Positions 42,001 to 50,600 of a stretch of DNA of 64,000 bases are shown one piece after another. The first letter of the stretch is position 1, and each line of letters begins with the position of its first letter. The notes under the pieces are model-generated. The model was not told the origin of the DNA and made no database searches. It saw nothing but the letters and a program-made list of their open reading frames with translations. Both the position numbers and the translations under genes were made by a program. This stretch comes from Stenotrophomonas nematodicola (GTDB taxonomy: Bacteria > Pseudomonadota > Gammaproteobacteria > Xanthomonadales > Xanthomonadaceae): assembly GCF_009467805.1 (NCBI RefSeq), contig NZ_WIAY01000007.1, forward strand, positions 124,001 through 188,000, written 5' to 3'.

Positions 42001-45000
42001 GTCGCTTGCCGCCGCCACTGCATGCAGCCCGTTCATGCTGCTGGCCGCGGTCTTCCAGCTGTTGATGTGGCGCTACAGCGGCAACGAGGACGTACCGCTG
42101 GGGACCGCGGTGGACACGCGTGACCAGGCGCGGCACGGGGATACGGTCGGTCTGTTCGTCAACACCCTCGTGCTGCGCAGCCCCATCCAGCCAGCGGACA
42201 GCTTCCAGGCGCATCTGCGCAGGTTTGCCGGCGATGGCGTGACCGCGTTGCAGGATGCCGCCGTCCCCTTCGACCATGTCGTGGATGCGCTGGCACCCTC
42301 CCGCTCGCTGAGCCACGGCCCGCTGGTGCAGGCGATGGTGACGCTGCAGCCGGACGTGGTCGACCCCTGCGCGTGGCCCGACGGCGTGCAGGCCGCGTGG
42401 CTGCCACTGCACACGGCAACGGCCAAGTTCGACATCAACCTGCTGATCACCTTCACGCGCCACGGCATGCGCCTGGAGCTGGAGTACCGGCGCGACCTGT
42501 TCACATCCGCGTCGGCAGAGGCGATGCTCGCGCATTACGCCGGTCTGCTGGCGTCGGCGCTGGAGCATCCCCTGCAGGCAGTGGCTGCGCTGCCGCTCGG
42601 GGCGGCAGTGGCGCCGACGGCGGCTGCGGCCGCACCGGCCACGGTGCCGGGTGTGCCAGGCGATCTGCCTGCGCGCTACAGCGCAACGGCGAAGCGCTTC
42701 CCGACGGCCATTGCGGTCAACTGCGCGGACCAGGCACTGACCCATGCGCAGTTGGATGCGCTCAGCGGGCAATGGGCGGCCGCATTGCGCGAGGCCGGCA
42801 TCGGGCGCGGGAGCCGCGTCGGGCTGTGCATGGAGCGGGGCTGCGACCTCATCGTGGCCATGCTCGCCATCCTCAAGGCCGGTGCCGCCTATGTCCCGCT
42901 GGATCCGCGCTACCCGGCCGAGCGGCTGCTGTACATGGCACGCGACGCCGACGTGGCCGGCATCCTCGGGCATCACGCGCATGCAGGGCTGTTCGCCGAT
43001 GCGTCGCTGCGCTACCTGCCGGTGGAAGCGTTGCAGACCACCGATGCGCCACCGCTGGCGGCCGTGGCCATCGATCCGCAGGAGGCGGCGTATGTGATCT
43101 ACACGTCCGGTTCCACCGGCCGTCCGAAGGGCGTGGTGGTGACCCATGCCAACGTGCTGCGGCTGTTCGAGGCCACGGCGGCGACCTTCACGTTCGGCCC
43201 GCAGGATGTCTGGGCGTTGTTCCACTCCTACGCCTTCGATTTCTCGGTCTGGGAAATCTGGGGCGCCCTGCTGCATGGAGGAAGGCTGGCCGTGGTGCCG
43301 TATGCGGTCGCGCGCTCGGCCGACGAGGTTGGCCCGTTCGTCCGCGCGCAGGGCGTGACCGTACTGAACCAGACGCCGTCGGCCTTCCAGCAGCTGCTGC
43401 AGGCCGATCTCGCCGGCCCCCCACGGCCCTGGCCCGCGCTGCGCTACATCGTGTTTGGTGGAGAAGCGCTCAACCTGGCGGCACTTGCGCCGTGGTTCGA
43501 GCGGTATCCGCAGGGGCCGGTGATGGTGAACATGTACGGCATCACCGAGACCACGGTGCATGTCACGGCGCGGATCATCCAACACGTTGACGTGGACGCG
43601 CCCGGCAGCCTGATCGGCGAAGCCTTGACCGATCTGTCCATGTACATCCTGGACGACAACGGCGTTCCGCAGCCTGCAGGCGTGCCGGGCGAACTGCATG
43701 TGTCCGGCCCTGGGCTGGCACGTGGCTACCTGGGACGCGCCGAGCTGACGGCCGAACGCTTCCTGCCTGATCCGTTCTCGCCGATCCCCGGCGCACGCAT
43801 GTACCGCAGTGGCGACCTGGCGGTCCGCCGGGCGCACGATGGCCAGGTGCACTACATCGGGCGGCGCGACCAGCAGGTCAAGGTGCGCGGCTTCCGCATC
43901 GAACTGGGGGAAGTGGAGGCGGCCTGCGCGAGCCTGCCCGGTATCGGCCAGGTGGTGGCGCGGGCAACCGGCGATGGCCAGCTCGCCGCGCATGTGGTGC
44001 TGGCCGATGGCGGCAGCCTGGACGCCGCCGGCTGGATGCGCCACCTGCGTGGCCGCCTGCCGGAATTCATGGTGCCGGGGATGTGGGTGCCGATGCCGGC
44101 GATCCCGCTCACCCGCAACGGCAAGGTCGATGAGGCGGCACTGGCGGCGGCACGCGTGGCGGGCGGCGCTGCCCACACCGCGGCGCCGGTCGGCGGCGCC
44201 GACGAGACCGAGCGGCTGGTGCTGCAGTGCTGGTCGCAGCTGGTGGGCTCGGCGTCCATCGGTCGGGATGACGATTTCTTCAGCGTGGGGGGAAATTCCC
44301 TGCTGGCCGCCCGCGCCAGCGCGCGGTTGCAGGCCGTGTTCGCCGTGGGCCTGACCGTTCGCGATCTGTTCGATCACCCGACGGCAGCGGGCCTTGCCGC
44401 CTGCATCCGGTCGCGCACTGCCGGGCGCGGGCAGCCATTGCCGGTGCTTGGGCCATGCGCCGGTTCCGGCCCGGTGGTGGCCACCACCGGGCAACAGCGG
44501 TTGTGGTTCCTGGAGCGCCTGGGCGGCGACCCGACGCTGTACACCATGCCGGGGGTGTTCCACATCGACGGTGCGCTCGACACCGCGCGCCTGTCGGTGG
44601 CGCTGGATGCGCTGGTGGCGCGCCACCAGGTGTTGAACGCGTCCTTCGTTGCCATCGACGGGGTGCTGCACCAGCAGGTCCAGCCCGCGCGGACCGGACT
44701 GCTGGAGGTGATCGATCTTCGCCACCTTGGCGACGCCGAACGGGCGACAGGGTTGGCGGCGCTGATCGATGCCAATGCCTCGCACGCGTTCGATCTCGCC
44801 GCAGGTGCGTTGTTGCGCTGCACGCTGGTCAGGCACGGCGACGCCGCCTGGACGATGCTGCTGAACATCCACCACATTGCCTTCGACGGCAGCTCGCTGG
44901 CGATCTTCTGCCACGAACTGCGGGCGTTGTACGCCGATGGCGTGGCCGCGCTGCCGGCGCCCACGCTGCAGTACGCCGACTACGCGGTGTGGCAGCACGA

Positions 45001-47623
45001 CACCGCGCACCTGCTGGAGCCGCAGTTGGCGTACTGGCGCGAGGCGCTGGACGGCGCGCCTCCCTTGCTGGAACTGACCACGGCATCGCTTCGCCCCCCG
45101 GTGCAGTCGCACCGGGGGGGACTGCACCGCTTCGAGATGCCGGCCGCCCTGCATGCAAGGCTCGGACAGCGCTGCCAGGCACTGGGCATGACGCCGTTTG
45201 TGGTGCTGTCCAGCGCGTATGCGCTGCTGCTGTCGTACTTCTCGGCCAAGCAGGATCTGGTGATCGGCACGCCGGTGGACAACCGCCAATCGCTGGCGTC
45301 CCAGTCGCTGATCGGCTTCTTCGCCAACACGCTGGCGCTGCGCTTCCAACTGCAGCCCACCGCCACGGTGGCCGATCTGCTGGAGCAGACGCGGTCGCGT
45401 CTGATCCACGGGCTGTCCCACCAGGAGCTGCCGTTCGAACGGGTGATCGAACACCTGCAGCCCGATCGCGCGCTGAGCCACAGCCCGCTGTTCCAGCACA
45501 TGTTCGTCATGGAACAGGGCGACGAAGCGACCTTGGTCCTGGATGGCGTCCGGGTCACCGCAGCACCGCCCGGCGACCGGGCGGCCAAGTTCGATCTGAC
45601 GCTGTCGATGCGCGCGTCGGGCGGAACATTGCAGGGCAGCCTGGAGTTCGCGCGCGACCTGTTCACCGCCACCACGGCGGCGCAGCTCGCGGACGCCTAC
45701 GTGGCGGTCGTGGAGGCGCTGTTGGACGATCCGTCGCGGCGCCTGGACGCACTGGCGCCGCGCTGGCCACAGCCGTCGCTGCTGGACGGCTCGCGGGTTG
45801 ACCGGTGTGCCCACGCGCTGCACGCACGCGTGCTGGATCAGGCGCTGCGCACGCCGGCCGCCGTCGCCATCGACGATGGGACACAGTGCCTGACTTATGC
45901 CGGGCTGGCCGCCGAGGTGGCGTCCGCCGCGCACGCCCTGCAACGCCTGGGCATCGTGCAGGGCGAGCGCGTTGCGGTCTGCCTGCCGCGCACCGCCCGC
46001 CTGGTGACGACGCTGCTGGCGATCCAGTCGGTGGGCGCGGCCTACGTGCCATTGGATCCGGACTACCCGCGCCAGCGGTTGCTGGACATCCTGGACGATG
46101 CGGCGCCCGCGCTGCTGATCGTGGACGCGCGCATCCGTGACAGCGTGCTCGGGCAGATCGGTGATGTGCGGGTCATCACGCTGGACGAGGTGTTGGCCGG
46201 ACCGGTGCCGGCCGCCATGCCCGCGCTGCCGGCCGTGCCGGTCGGGGCGGTGGCCTATGTGATCTATACGTCCGGTTCGACCGGCCGGCCGAAGGGTGTG
46301 GCAATCCGCCATGTCAATGCGAATGTGATGCTCGACTGGGCGCTGACCGAGGTGGACGACGCGGATCTGCAGGGTGTGTTTGCCTGTACCTCGGTGTGCT
46401 TCGACCTCTCCGTGTACGAACTGTTCCTGCCGCTGGTGGCCGGTGGCACGGTGGTGCTGGGCGACAATGCGCTGGCTCTGCACCAGGCCGCCGCGCGGCG
46501 TCCGCTGACCCTGGTGAACACGGTGCCGTCGGCCATCGATGCGCTGACGCGCGAGCGTCCGCTGCCGGCCAGCGTGCGCGTGGTCAACCTTGCCGGCGAA
46601 GCGCTGCCGGCAAGGCTGGTGGAGCGACTGCACGACCAGTCGCCCGCGCTGCGTGTCTACAACCTGTATGGCCCGTCCGAAGACACCACGTACTCGACGT
46701 GGGCGTTGATGCCGCGCCGGACCGGCGTCAAGCCGGTGATTGGCGTTCCGATCGCCAACACCCGCGCGTATGTGCTCGACAGCGCCGGTGATCCGGTGCC
46801 GTGGGGCGTCCCCGGAGAACTGTATCTGGCGGGCGACGGTGTGGCGCAGGGGTATCTCGGTCGTCCCTGCGCGACGGCCGAGCGCTTCCTGCCGGACCCG
46901 TTTGCGATCGACGCGGGCGCCGTGATGTACCGCACCGGCGATCTGGTGCGCTGCGCGGAAGGCGGTGCGCTGGAGTTCATCGGACGCGCCGACCAGCAGG
47001 TCAAGCTGCGTGGATTCCGCATCGAACTGGGCGACGTCGAGCACCACCTTGGCCGTCTGGACGGGGTTGGAGAGTGCGCGGTGCTGGTGGTGCCGAGCGC
47101 AGGGGAGGATGCCCTGGTCGCGTTTGTCTCGCCGGCCGAAGGGCAGGTGCTGCAGGCTGCCGGGCTGCGTGACGCGCTGGCCCGCGCGCTGCCCGCCCAC
47201 ATGCTGCCAACGCGCTATGTCCTGCTGCCGGCCCTGGCCAGGACTGCGAACGGCAAGCTCGACCGCAGGGCGCTCGCGCTCGATGACGCGGCCTCCGCCC
47301 CCGTGGCGCAGGCGACCGCGGCCCTGCCGCCCGGCAACGAGGCCGAACGCGGCCTGCTGGCGCTGTGGCGGGAGATGCTGCCCGGCGAGGTCGCCGGCGT
47401 GGACAGCAACTTCTTCCTGGCGGGCGGCCATTCGCTGCTGATGCTGAAAATGCTGCCCCGTGTGGAAGCCATGTTCGGCGTGCCGGTATCGATGCGCGCG
47501 GTGTTTGAACACCCCGACGTGCGCGGTCTGGCCCGTCACCTGTCGGCGCAGCAGTGGCTCGCCAACGCAGACCGATCACAGGGAGTGAGCAGCGATGAGC
47601 TTGTCGACGAGGGGAGCCTGTAA
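36062..47623 (+). CDS. NRPS 1: FAAL-ACP-C-A(Ser)-PCP-C-A(Thr)-PCP-C-A(Ala/Gly)-PCP
   Basis: A 3853-residue lipopeptide-initiating synthetase. Approximate domains by base position: fatty acyl-AMP ligase 36090-37800 (LQYTSGSTGAPKGVMVSH; SWLPLFHDMGL; KTSSGKIQR); ACP (Ser codon 37955, LGLDSLAL); C1 38145-39470 (HHICVD, Gly of HHxxxDG replaced by Leu); A1 39500-41010, code DVWHVSLIDK, serine; PCP 41147; C2 41310-42600 (HHIAADG); A2 42650-44170, code DFWNVGMVHK, threonine; PCP 44297; C3 44480-45770 (HHIAFDG); A3 45830-47300, code DLYNNALTYK, probably Ala or Gly; PCP 47432. Codes were read by eye. ATG 36062 is preceded by GAGGAGG at 11 nt; ATG 36041 is an alternative with poor spacing. The acidic tail (DELVDEGSL) likely docks to the TubC domain of the next protein. 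The stop overlaps the next ATG (TAATG). Confidence 0.93.
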   Translation: MQGANGRDFKPAKAEPTQRFASLVDLGRHRAAENGGQTAFVFLKDGHQPQASWTYAQLDERARAIAAWLQARGGRGERVILLYSSGLDFIAGFMGCLYAGALAVPVYTPQARDEHWQRLEQLSDDADAGFVLTTADMHRALHDRLAASPRLGTVPCCLTDTLDLDHAAAWVDPGARASDLAFLQYTSGSTGAPKGVMVSHGNLLHNQMLMQAAFDHDADSVFVSWLPLFHDMGLIGNVLHTLYLGARCYLMTPVAFLQQPARWLQAISDYRGTSSFAPDFAFALCAERVTDAQKATLDLSSWTFALNGAEPVRAATLERFNAAFASCGFDPQAHYPGYGLAEATLFVCGRGRGRGADMRRFDRQALEQGQARLDEGGGALVGCGRAWFDLAVEVVDPVTGRRCDEGQVGEIWVRGPSVAHGYWRRPDATAETFAARLPDVDADHLRTGDLGFVSDGGVFINGRLKELIIVRGRNLYPQDVEAAVQRSWKGFRSGGGAAFAIEQDGEERLVVVQEVDRSALRNLQVADAVALAREAVALACDARLHDLVLIGPAHLPKTSSGKIQRGRIRQHYLLDSINGRVDGTRRRPRASAAAGNVETPLQRLQAMVAPALAISADEVARDRPLLALGLDSLALVDLAGRVEAAFSTNGVLQRLFDGASLDELAASLEARPDASPASAPAPAPALSSAAVGDRHPMSANQAALWYLYRLQPESAAYNVALPIACTHPLDRERLGSAVAALLARHPVLGCRYEDGPAGPEQIVQAPDAAALQPMRAAHGVTAAERPALLQRLAARPFRLDVEPPFRVEHLREADGDVLMLVAHHICVDLASMLRLIDELAALYAGEALPPSAATGFFQYVEDEARHLRHGTDVERAYWRDTLPARPPVLDLPRRGPRPRVQDVAGDSVHFHLSAAEGAAVDALAAQWACTPFSLFAAAFAWVLHRYARQPEVLIGVPTLGRSTPSARTSVGYFVNTVVLHSALSGDAAELDFVTFHRALWARLRGAIAHARLPFAQVVEALSLERDASVPPLVQVLLNLHTASGTPGLAALIQGQQDDAIALHGWQVRPVRLSPGTSPLDLSLSLVELGDGRYEGRIDFATALFEPSVAASLADSFARVLREGVAQPTAPLRQIPLAPRDAHPGWGEDRDWGAFLSVDAQFRRQAAQTPDRIALHVDGGTMTYATLDAQSDAVAAALLAQGVGSDDVVAVSMRRSADLLVALLGTMKAGAAYLPLDPALPAARIQAILDTARPMAGIHDEGADALFPGSRSVADLRADGTHRRTAPRVHAPAQAAYVIYTSGSTGQPKGVVNTHAALANRLQWMQRRFALQPDERALLKTPYTFDVSVWELFWPLMVGAGLVIARHDGHRDADYLHALMRYQRVSVVHFVPSMLAAFVDAHGLGALPSLRQIVCSGEELGIDVLARCRQCFPTTRVANLYGPTEAAIDVSCWDCDAQDAGTRVPIGHPIDNVQMVVLDDDLQPVPQGVAGELYLGGEGLARGYAAAPALTAERFVPSPVPRAPGERLYRTGDLARQRQDGAIEYLGRLDFQVKLRGQRLELGEIDALAGTCDAVAGALTVLARHANGEPYLLCHAVRAGAFDDAERLELLTAHLRARLPSYAVPERFTLLDAWPLNSSGKIDRAALPTSANVAPVAAVEAAPLTPVGAQVLAAVRELLAVPEASAADNFFSLGGHSLLATRLCSRLRETAGVHLQVADVLLHPVIGDLARRADQRQAGGDVDAPPAPSAPEVLSPAQQRLWFVDQLHGPSAAYTMPLSIRLAGVRAPDTVRGHVAHVLALHPELHACYVAGTDGPQRLVGAHPHPPVALTDLSGHIGQAREDVLASHLQALAGTVFDLAAGPICRADVAWLGDGECVLTVLAHHIAADGGSLAVLLRQIAARWSGADALRAGDHTGYCQAQQAAREADAWQAGLQRIAQRLQGMPPLLELPTDLPRPPVAGIRGGVVSRTLSLPERHRVESLAAATACSPFMLLAAVFQLLMWRYSGNEDVPLGTAVDTRDQARHGDTVGLFVNTLVLRSPIQPADSFQAHLRRFAGDGVTALQDAAVPFDHVVDALAPSRSLSHGPLVQAMVTLQPDVVDPCAWPDGVQAAWLPLHTATAKFDINLLITFTRHGMRLELEYRRDLFTSASAEAMLAHYAGLLASALEHPLQAVAALPLGAAVAPTAAAAAPATVPGVPGDLPARYSATAKRFPTAIAVNCADQALTHAQLDALSGQWAAALREAGIGRGSRVGLCMERGCDLIVAMLAILKAGAAYVPLDPRYPAERLLYMARDADVAGILGHHAHAGLFADASLRYLPVEALQTTDAPPLAAVAIDPQEAAYVIYTSGSTGRPKGVVVTHANVLRLFEATAATFTFGPQDVWALFHSYAFDFSVWEIWGALLHGGRLAVVPYAVARSADEVGPFVRAQGVTVLNQTPSAFQQLLQADLAGPPRPWPALRYIVFGGEALNLAALAPWFERYPQGPVMVNMYGITETTVHVTARIIQHVDVDAPGSLIGEALTDLSMYILDDNGVPQPAGVPGELHVSGPGLARGYLGRAELTAERFLPDPFSPIPGARMYRSGDLAVRRAHDGQVHYIGRRDQQVKVRGFRIELGEVEAACASLPGIGQVVARATGDGQLAAHVVLADGGSLDAAGWMRHLRGRLPEFMVPGMWVPMPAIPLTRNGKVDEAALAAARVAGGAAHTAAPVGGADETERLVLQCWSQLVGSASIGRDDDFFSVGGNSLLAARASARLQAVFAVGLTVRDLFDHPTAAGLAACIRSRTAGRGQPLPVLGPCAGSGPVVATTGQQRLWFLERLGGDPTLYTMPGVFHIDGALDTARLSVALDALVARHQVLNASFVAIDGVLHQQVQPARTGLLEVIDLRHLGDAERATGLAALIDANASHAFDLAAGALLRCTLVRHGDAAWTMLLNIHHIAFDGSSLAIFCHELRALYADGVAALPAPTLQYADYAVWQHDTAHLLEPQLAYWREALDGAPPLLELTTASLRPPVQSHRGGLHRFEMPAALHARLGQRCQALGMTPFVVLSSAYALLLSYFSAKQDLVIGTPVDNRQSLASQSLIGFFANTLALRFQLQPTATVADLLEQTRSRLIHGLSHQELPFERVIEHLQPDRALSHSPLFQHMFVMEQGDEATLVLDGVRVTAAPPGDRAAKFDLTLSMRASGGTLQGSLEFARDLFTATTAAQLADAYVAVVEALLDDPSRRLDALAPRWPQPSLLDGSRVDRCAHALHARVLDQALRTPAAVAIDDGTQCLTYAGLAAEVASAAHALQRLGIVQGERVAVCLPRTARLVTTLLAIQSVGAAYVPLDPDYPRQRLLDILDDAAPALLIVDARIRDSVLGQIGDVRVITLDEVLAGPVPAAMPALPAVPVGAVAYVIYTSGSTGRPKGVAIRHVNANVMLDWALTEVDDADLQGVFACTSVCFDLSVYELFLPLVAGGTVVLGDNALALHQAAARRPLTLVNTVPSAIDALTRERPLPASVRVVNLAGEALPARLVERLHDQSPALRVYNLYGPSEDTTYSTWALMPRRTGVKPVIGVPIANTRAYVLDSAGDPVPWGVPGELYLAGDGVAQGYLGRPCATAERFLPDPFAIDAGAVMYRTGDLVRCAEGGALEFIGRADQQVKLRGFRIELGDVEHHLGRLDGVGECAVLVVPSAGEDALVAFVSPAEGQVLQAAGLRDALARALPAHMLPTRYVLLPALARTANGKLDRRALALDDAASAPVAQATAALPPGNEAERGLLALWREMLPGEVAGVDSNFFLAGGHSLLMLKMLPRVEAMFGVPVSMRAVFEHPDVRGLARHLSAQQWLANADRSQGVSSDELVDEGSL

Positions 47624-50600
47624 TGTCCATTGATGCACTGCTGCTGGAGCTGCGGGAACGCGGGATACAGGTCTGGACGGAGAACGGGGCGCTTCGCTAT
47701 CGGGCACCGGAAGGCCGCTTCGACGCGGAGCTGAAGGAGCGCGTGGTGGCTGCCAAGGCCGCGATCATCCGCGCCCTGGAGGCCTACCAGTCCAGCACCG
47801 ATGCCGGTGGGGCGCTGCTGCGGGTGCAGCGGGGCGACCTGTTGCCGCTGTCGCACGCGCAGGAACGCCTGCTGTTCATGCGCACACTGGGCGGCAACGA
47901 AGCGGCATACAACATTCCGGTCGCATTCCGCGTGCGCGGGCCGCTGGATGTCGATCGGCTGCAGCAGGCGGTCGACGCGCTGGTGCGGCGGCACGAGGTG
48001 CTGCAGACCCGTTACCCCGACGGGGCCGACATCGCCGGCGCTTCCTGGGTCGACATGCCCATCCCGATCGAACAGCGCGCCGTCTCCGCGCAGGGGCCGG
48101 ACCTGGACGCGCTGCTGGTGCTGGAGGCTGGCCGTGGCTTCGATCTCGCCGGGGCGCCGCCGCTGCGGGTGACGCTGATACGACTGGATGACGGCGAGCA
48201 CGTGCTGCTGATCGTGCTGCATCACATTGCGGCCGATGGCTGGTCGCTGGATGTTCTCAAGCGCGATCTCGGCGCGCTGTACGCGGGTGCGACGCTGCCG
48301 ACGCTGCCGGTGCAGTATGCCGACCATGCCGCATGGCAGCGCAGCTGGCTGCAGTCCAGTGGCCCGCGGATCCAGGCGCAGCAGGCGTATTGGCGGCAGC
48401 AGCTTGCCGGTGCCCCGGTGCTGTCCACCTTCCCGGGCGACCGCCCGCGGCCGGTCACGCAGCGTTACCACGGTGCGGTGCTGCGCAGGGCGCTGCCGGG
48501 CGGGGCGCAGCAGGCACTGCAGTCGCTGGCGCACGATCACGGCGTCACGCCGTTCGTGGCCGGCCTGGCCGTGTTCAATCTGTTGATGTGGCGGCATACC
48601 GGAAGCACCGATCTGGTGGTCGGTACCCCGGTGGCGAACCGCGTGCGCGCCGAAGTGACGGATCTGGTCGGCTTCTTCAGCAACACGCTGGTGATGCGCA
48701 CCCGCGTGCAGCCCGGTGAGCGCTTCCAGGACCTGCTGGGCAAGGTCCGTGAGACTGTACTGGCCGCGCAGGAAAACCAGGACATCCCGTTCGAGCAGGT
48801 GGTCGAGCTCCTGCAGCCACCGCGCAGCCTCAGCCACACGCCGCTGTTCCAGCTGATGTTCTCGATGATCGAGCGCGACACCGACGGCCTGCGGCTGACC
48901 GGCTGCGACGTCGAGGCGATTGCTGCCGATACCCATGTCGCCAAATACGATCTCACCCTGACCCTCGAGCACGCTCCCGACGGCACGGAGATGGGCCTGG
49001 AGTACAACACCGATCTGTTCGATGCCGACACGGTTGATGCCCTGGCCAGCCAGTTCGCCGCGCTGCTCGAGCAGGCCGGCGCGGCGCCGGCGCGGCGGCT
49101 GCCGCAGTTCCGCCTGCCGGCCGACGCGGTCGACCCTGCAGGCCCCGGTATCGCTGCCGACGAGCGCTCGGTGGCCTGTCGTTTCCGTGACGTGGCGCAG
49201 CGCGATCCGGATGCCGTCGCACTGCGCTGCGGTGACGTGTCGCTGGATTTCGGCACGCTGGCATCGCAGGTGGCAGCGCTGTCGGCGCGGTTGCGGGCAC
49301 GGGGCATCGGTCCTGAGCACCGGGTTGGCGTACTGCTGGAGCGCCGTCCGGAGATGGTCGTGGCGCTGCTGGCGGTGCTGGACGCCGGCGCGGCCTATGT
49401 TCCGATCGATCCGGACTACCCGGTGGCCCGGCAGGCGTTGATGATCGAGGACGCGGGCCTGAGCCTGCTGATCAGCGCGCCGTCGCTGGGCGCGATCGCC
49501 GAGGTGGCCGGTGCCGGTGTGCCGGTCGAGATGCTCGGTGTCGGCGATCCGCTGCCGCCGCCTGCGATGGACGAGCCTGCGGCGGCGCCACCGCCGGAGG
49601 CCCTTGCGTACATGATCTACACGTCCGGCTCCACCGGTCGCCCCAAAGGCGTGATGGTGTCGCACGCCAACCTCTGCGGTTTCCTGCATGGCCTGGACCA
49701 GCGGCTGCAGCCGGCGCCCAACGAGCGCCAGGTGTGGCTGGCCGTCACCAGCGTCTCCTTCGACATCTCCGTCCTGGAGCTGCTGTGGACGTTGTCGCGT
49801 GGGCACCAGGTGGTACTGCAGCAGGAGCAGCCTGCTGCCACGGCTGCAGCGGCACTCCCGTTGGCCGGCACCGTACAGCGCCGGCCGGCAGCGCCGGTGG
49901 GGTTCAGCCTGTTCTACTTCGCCGCCGAACGCAGCGCGCCGGGCGCGGACCGCTATCGGCTGCTGATGGACGGCGCGCGTTTTGCCGATGAAAGCGGTTT
50001 CGAGGCGGTGTGGGTGCCTGAGCGCCACTTCCATGCCTTTGGCGGCCAGTACCCGAGTCCGGCGGTCGCCGCCGCTGCGCTCGCGGCGGTGACGCGCAAC
50101 GTGTGCATCCGCGCCGGCAGCGTCGTGCTGCCCCTGCACCATCCGGTGCGGGTGGCCGAAGAGTGGTCGATGATCGACCATCTGTCCAAGGGCCGTGCCG
50201 GCATCGCCTTTGCCTCGGGCTGGCACTTCAACGATTTCGTTTTCAACCCGGACAACTATGCCGAGCGCCACCAGGTGCTGCGCGACGGGGTGGACACGGT
50301 GCGTGCGCTGTGGCGTGGCGAATCGCGGCCGTTCCGCGCCGGCAACGGCAGCGAGGTGGAGATCCGCACCCGTCCCGAGCCGATCCAGCCCGAACTCCCG
50401 GTGTGGATCACGGCGGCCGGCAGCCCCGAGACGTTCGAGTATGCCGGGCGGATCGGTGCGAACGTACTCACCCACCTGCTGGGGCAGAGCTTGGAGGAGC
50501 TTGCGGGCAAGATCGCGCTGTACCGGCGTACCCGCGCCGAGCATGGGCACGACCCCGAGGCGGGCCGCGTGACGCTGATGCTGCACACCTACGTGGGCGA

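Noticed and set aside
39278..47539. Antisense open frame of 2753 codons opposite NRPS 1 (and similar ones at 47536-52317, 51971-55003, 55653-58187, 60108-63923)
   Set aside because: They mirror codon positions of the GC-rich sense genes, have no recognisable domains, and the sense frames contain full sets of NRPS/PKS motifs.
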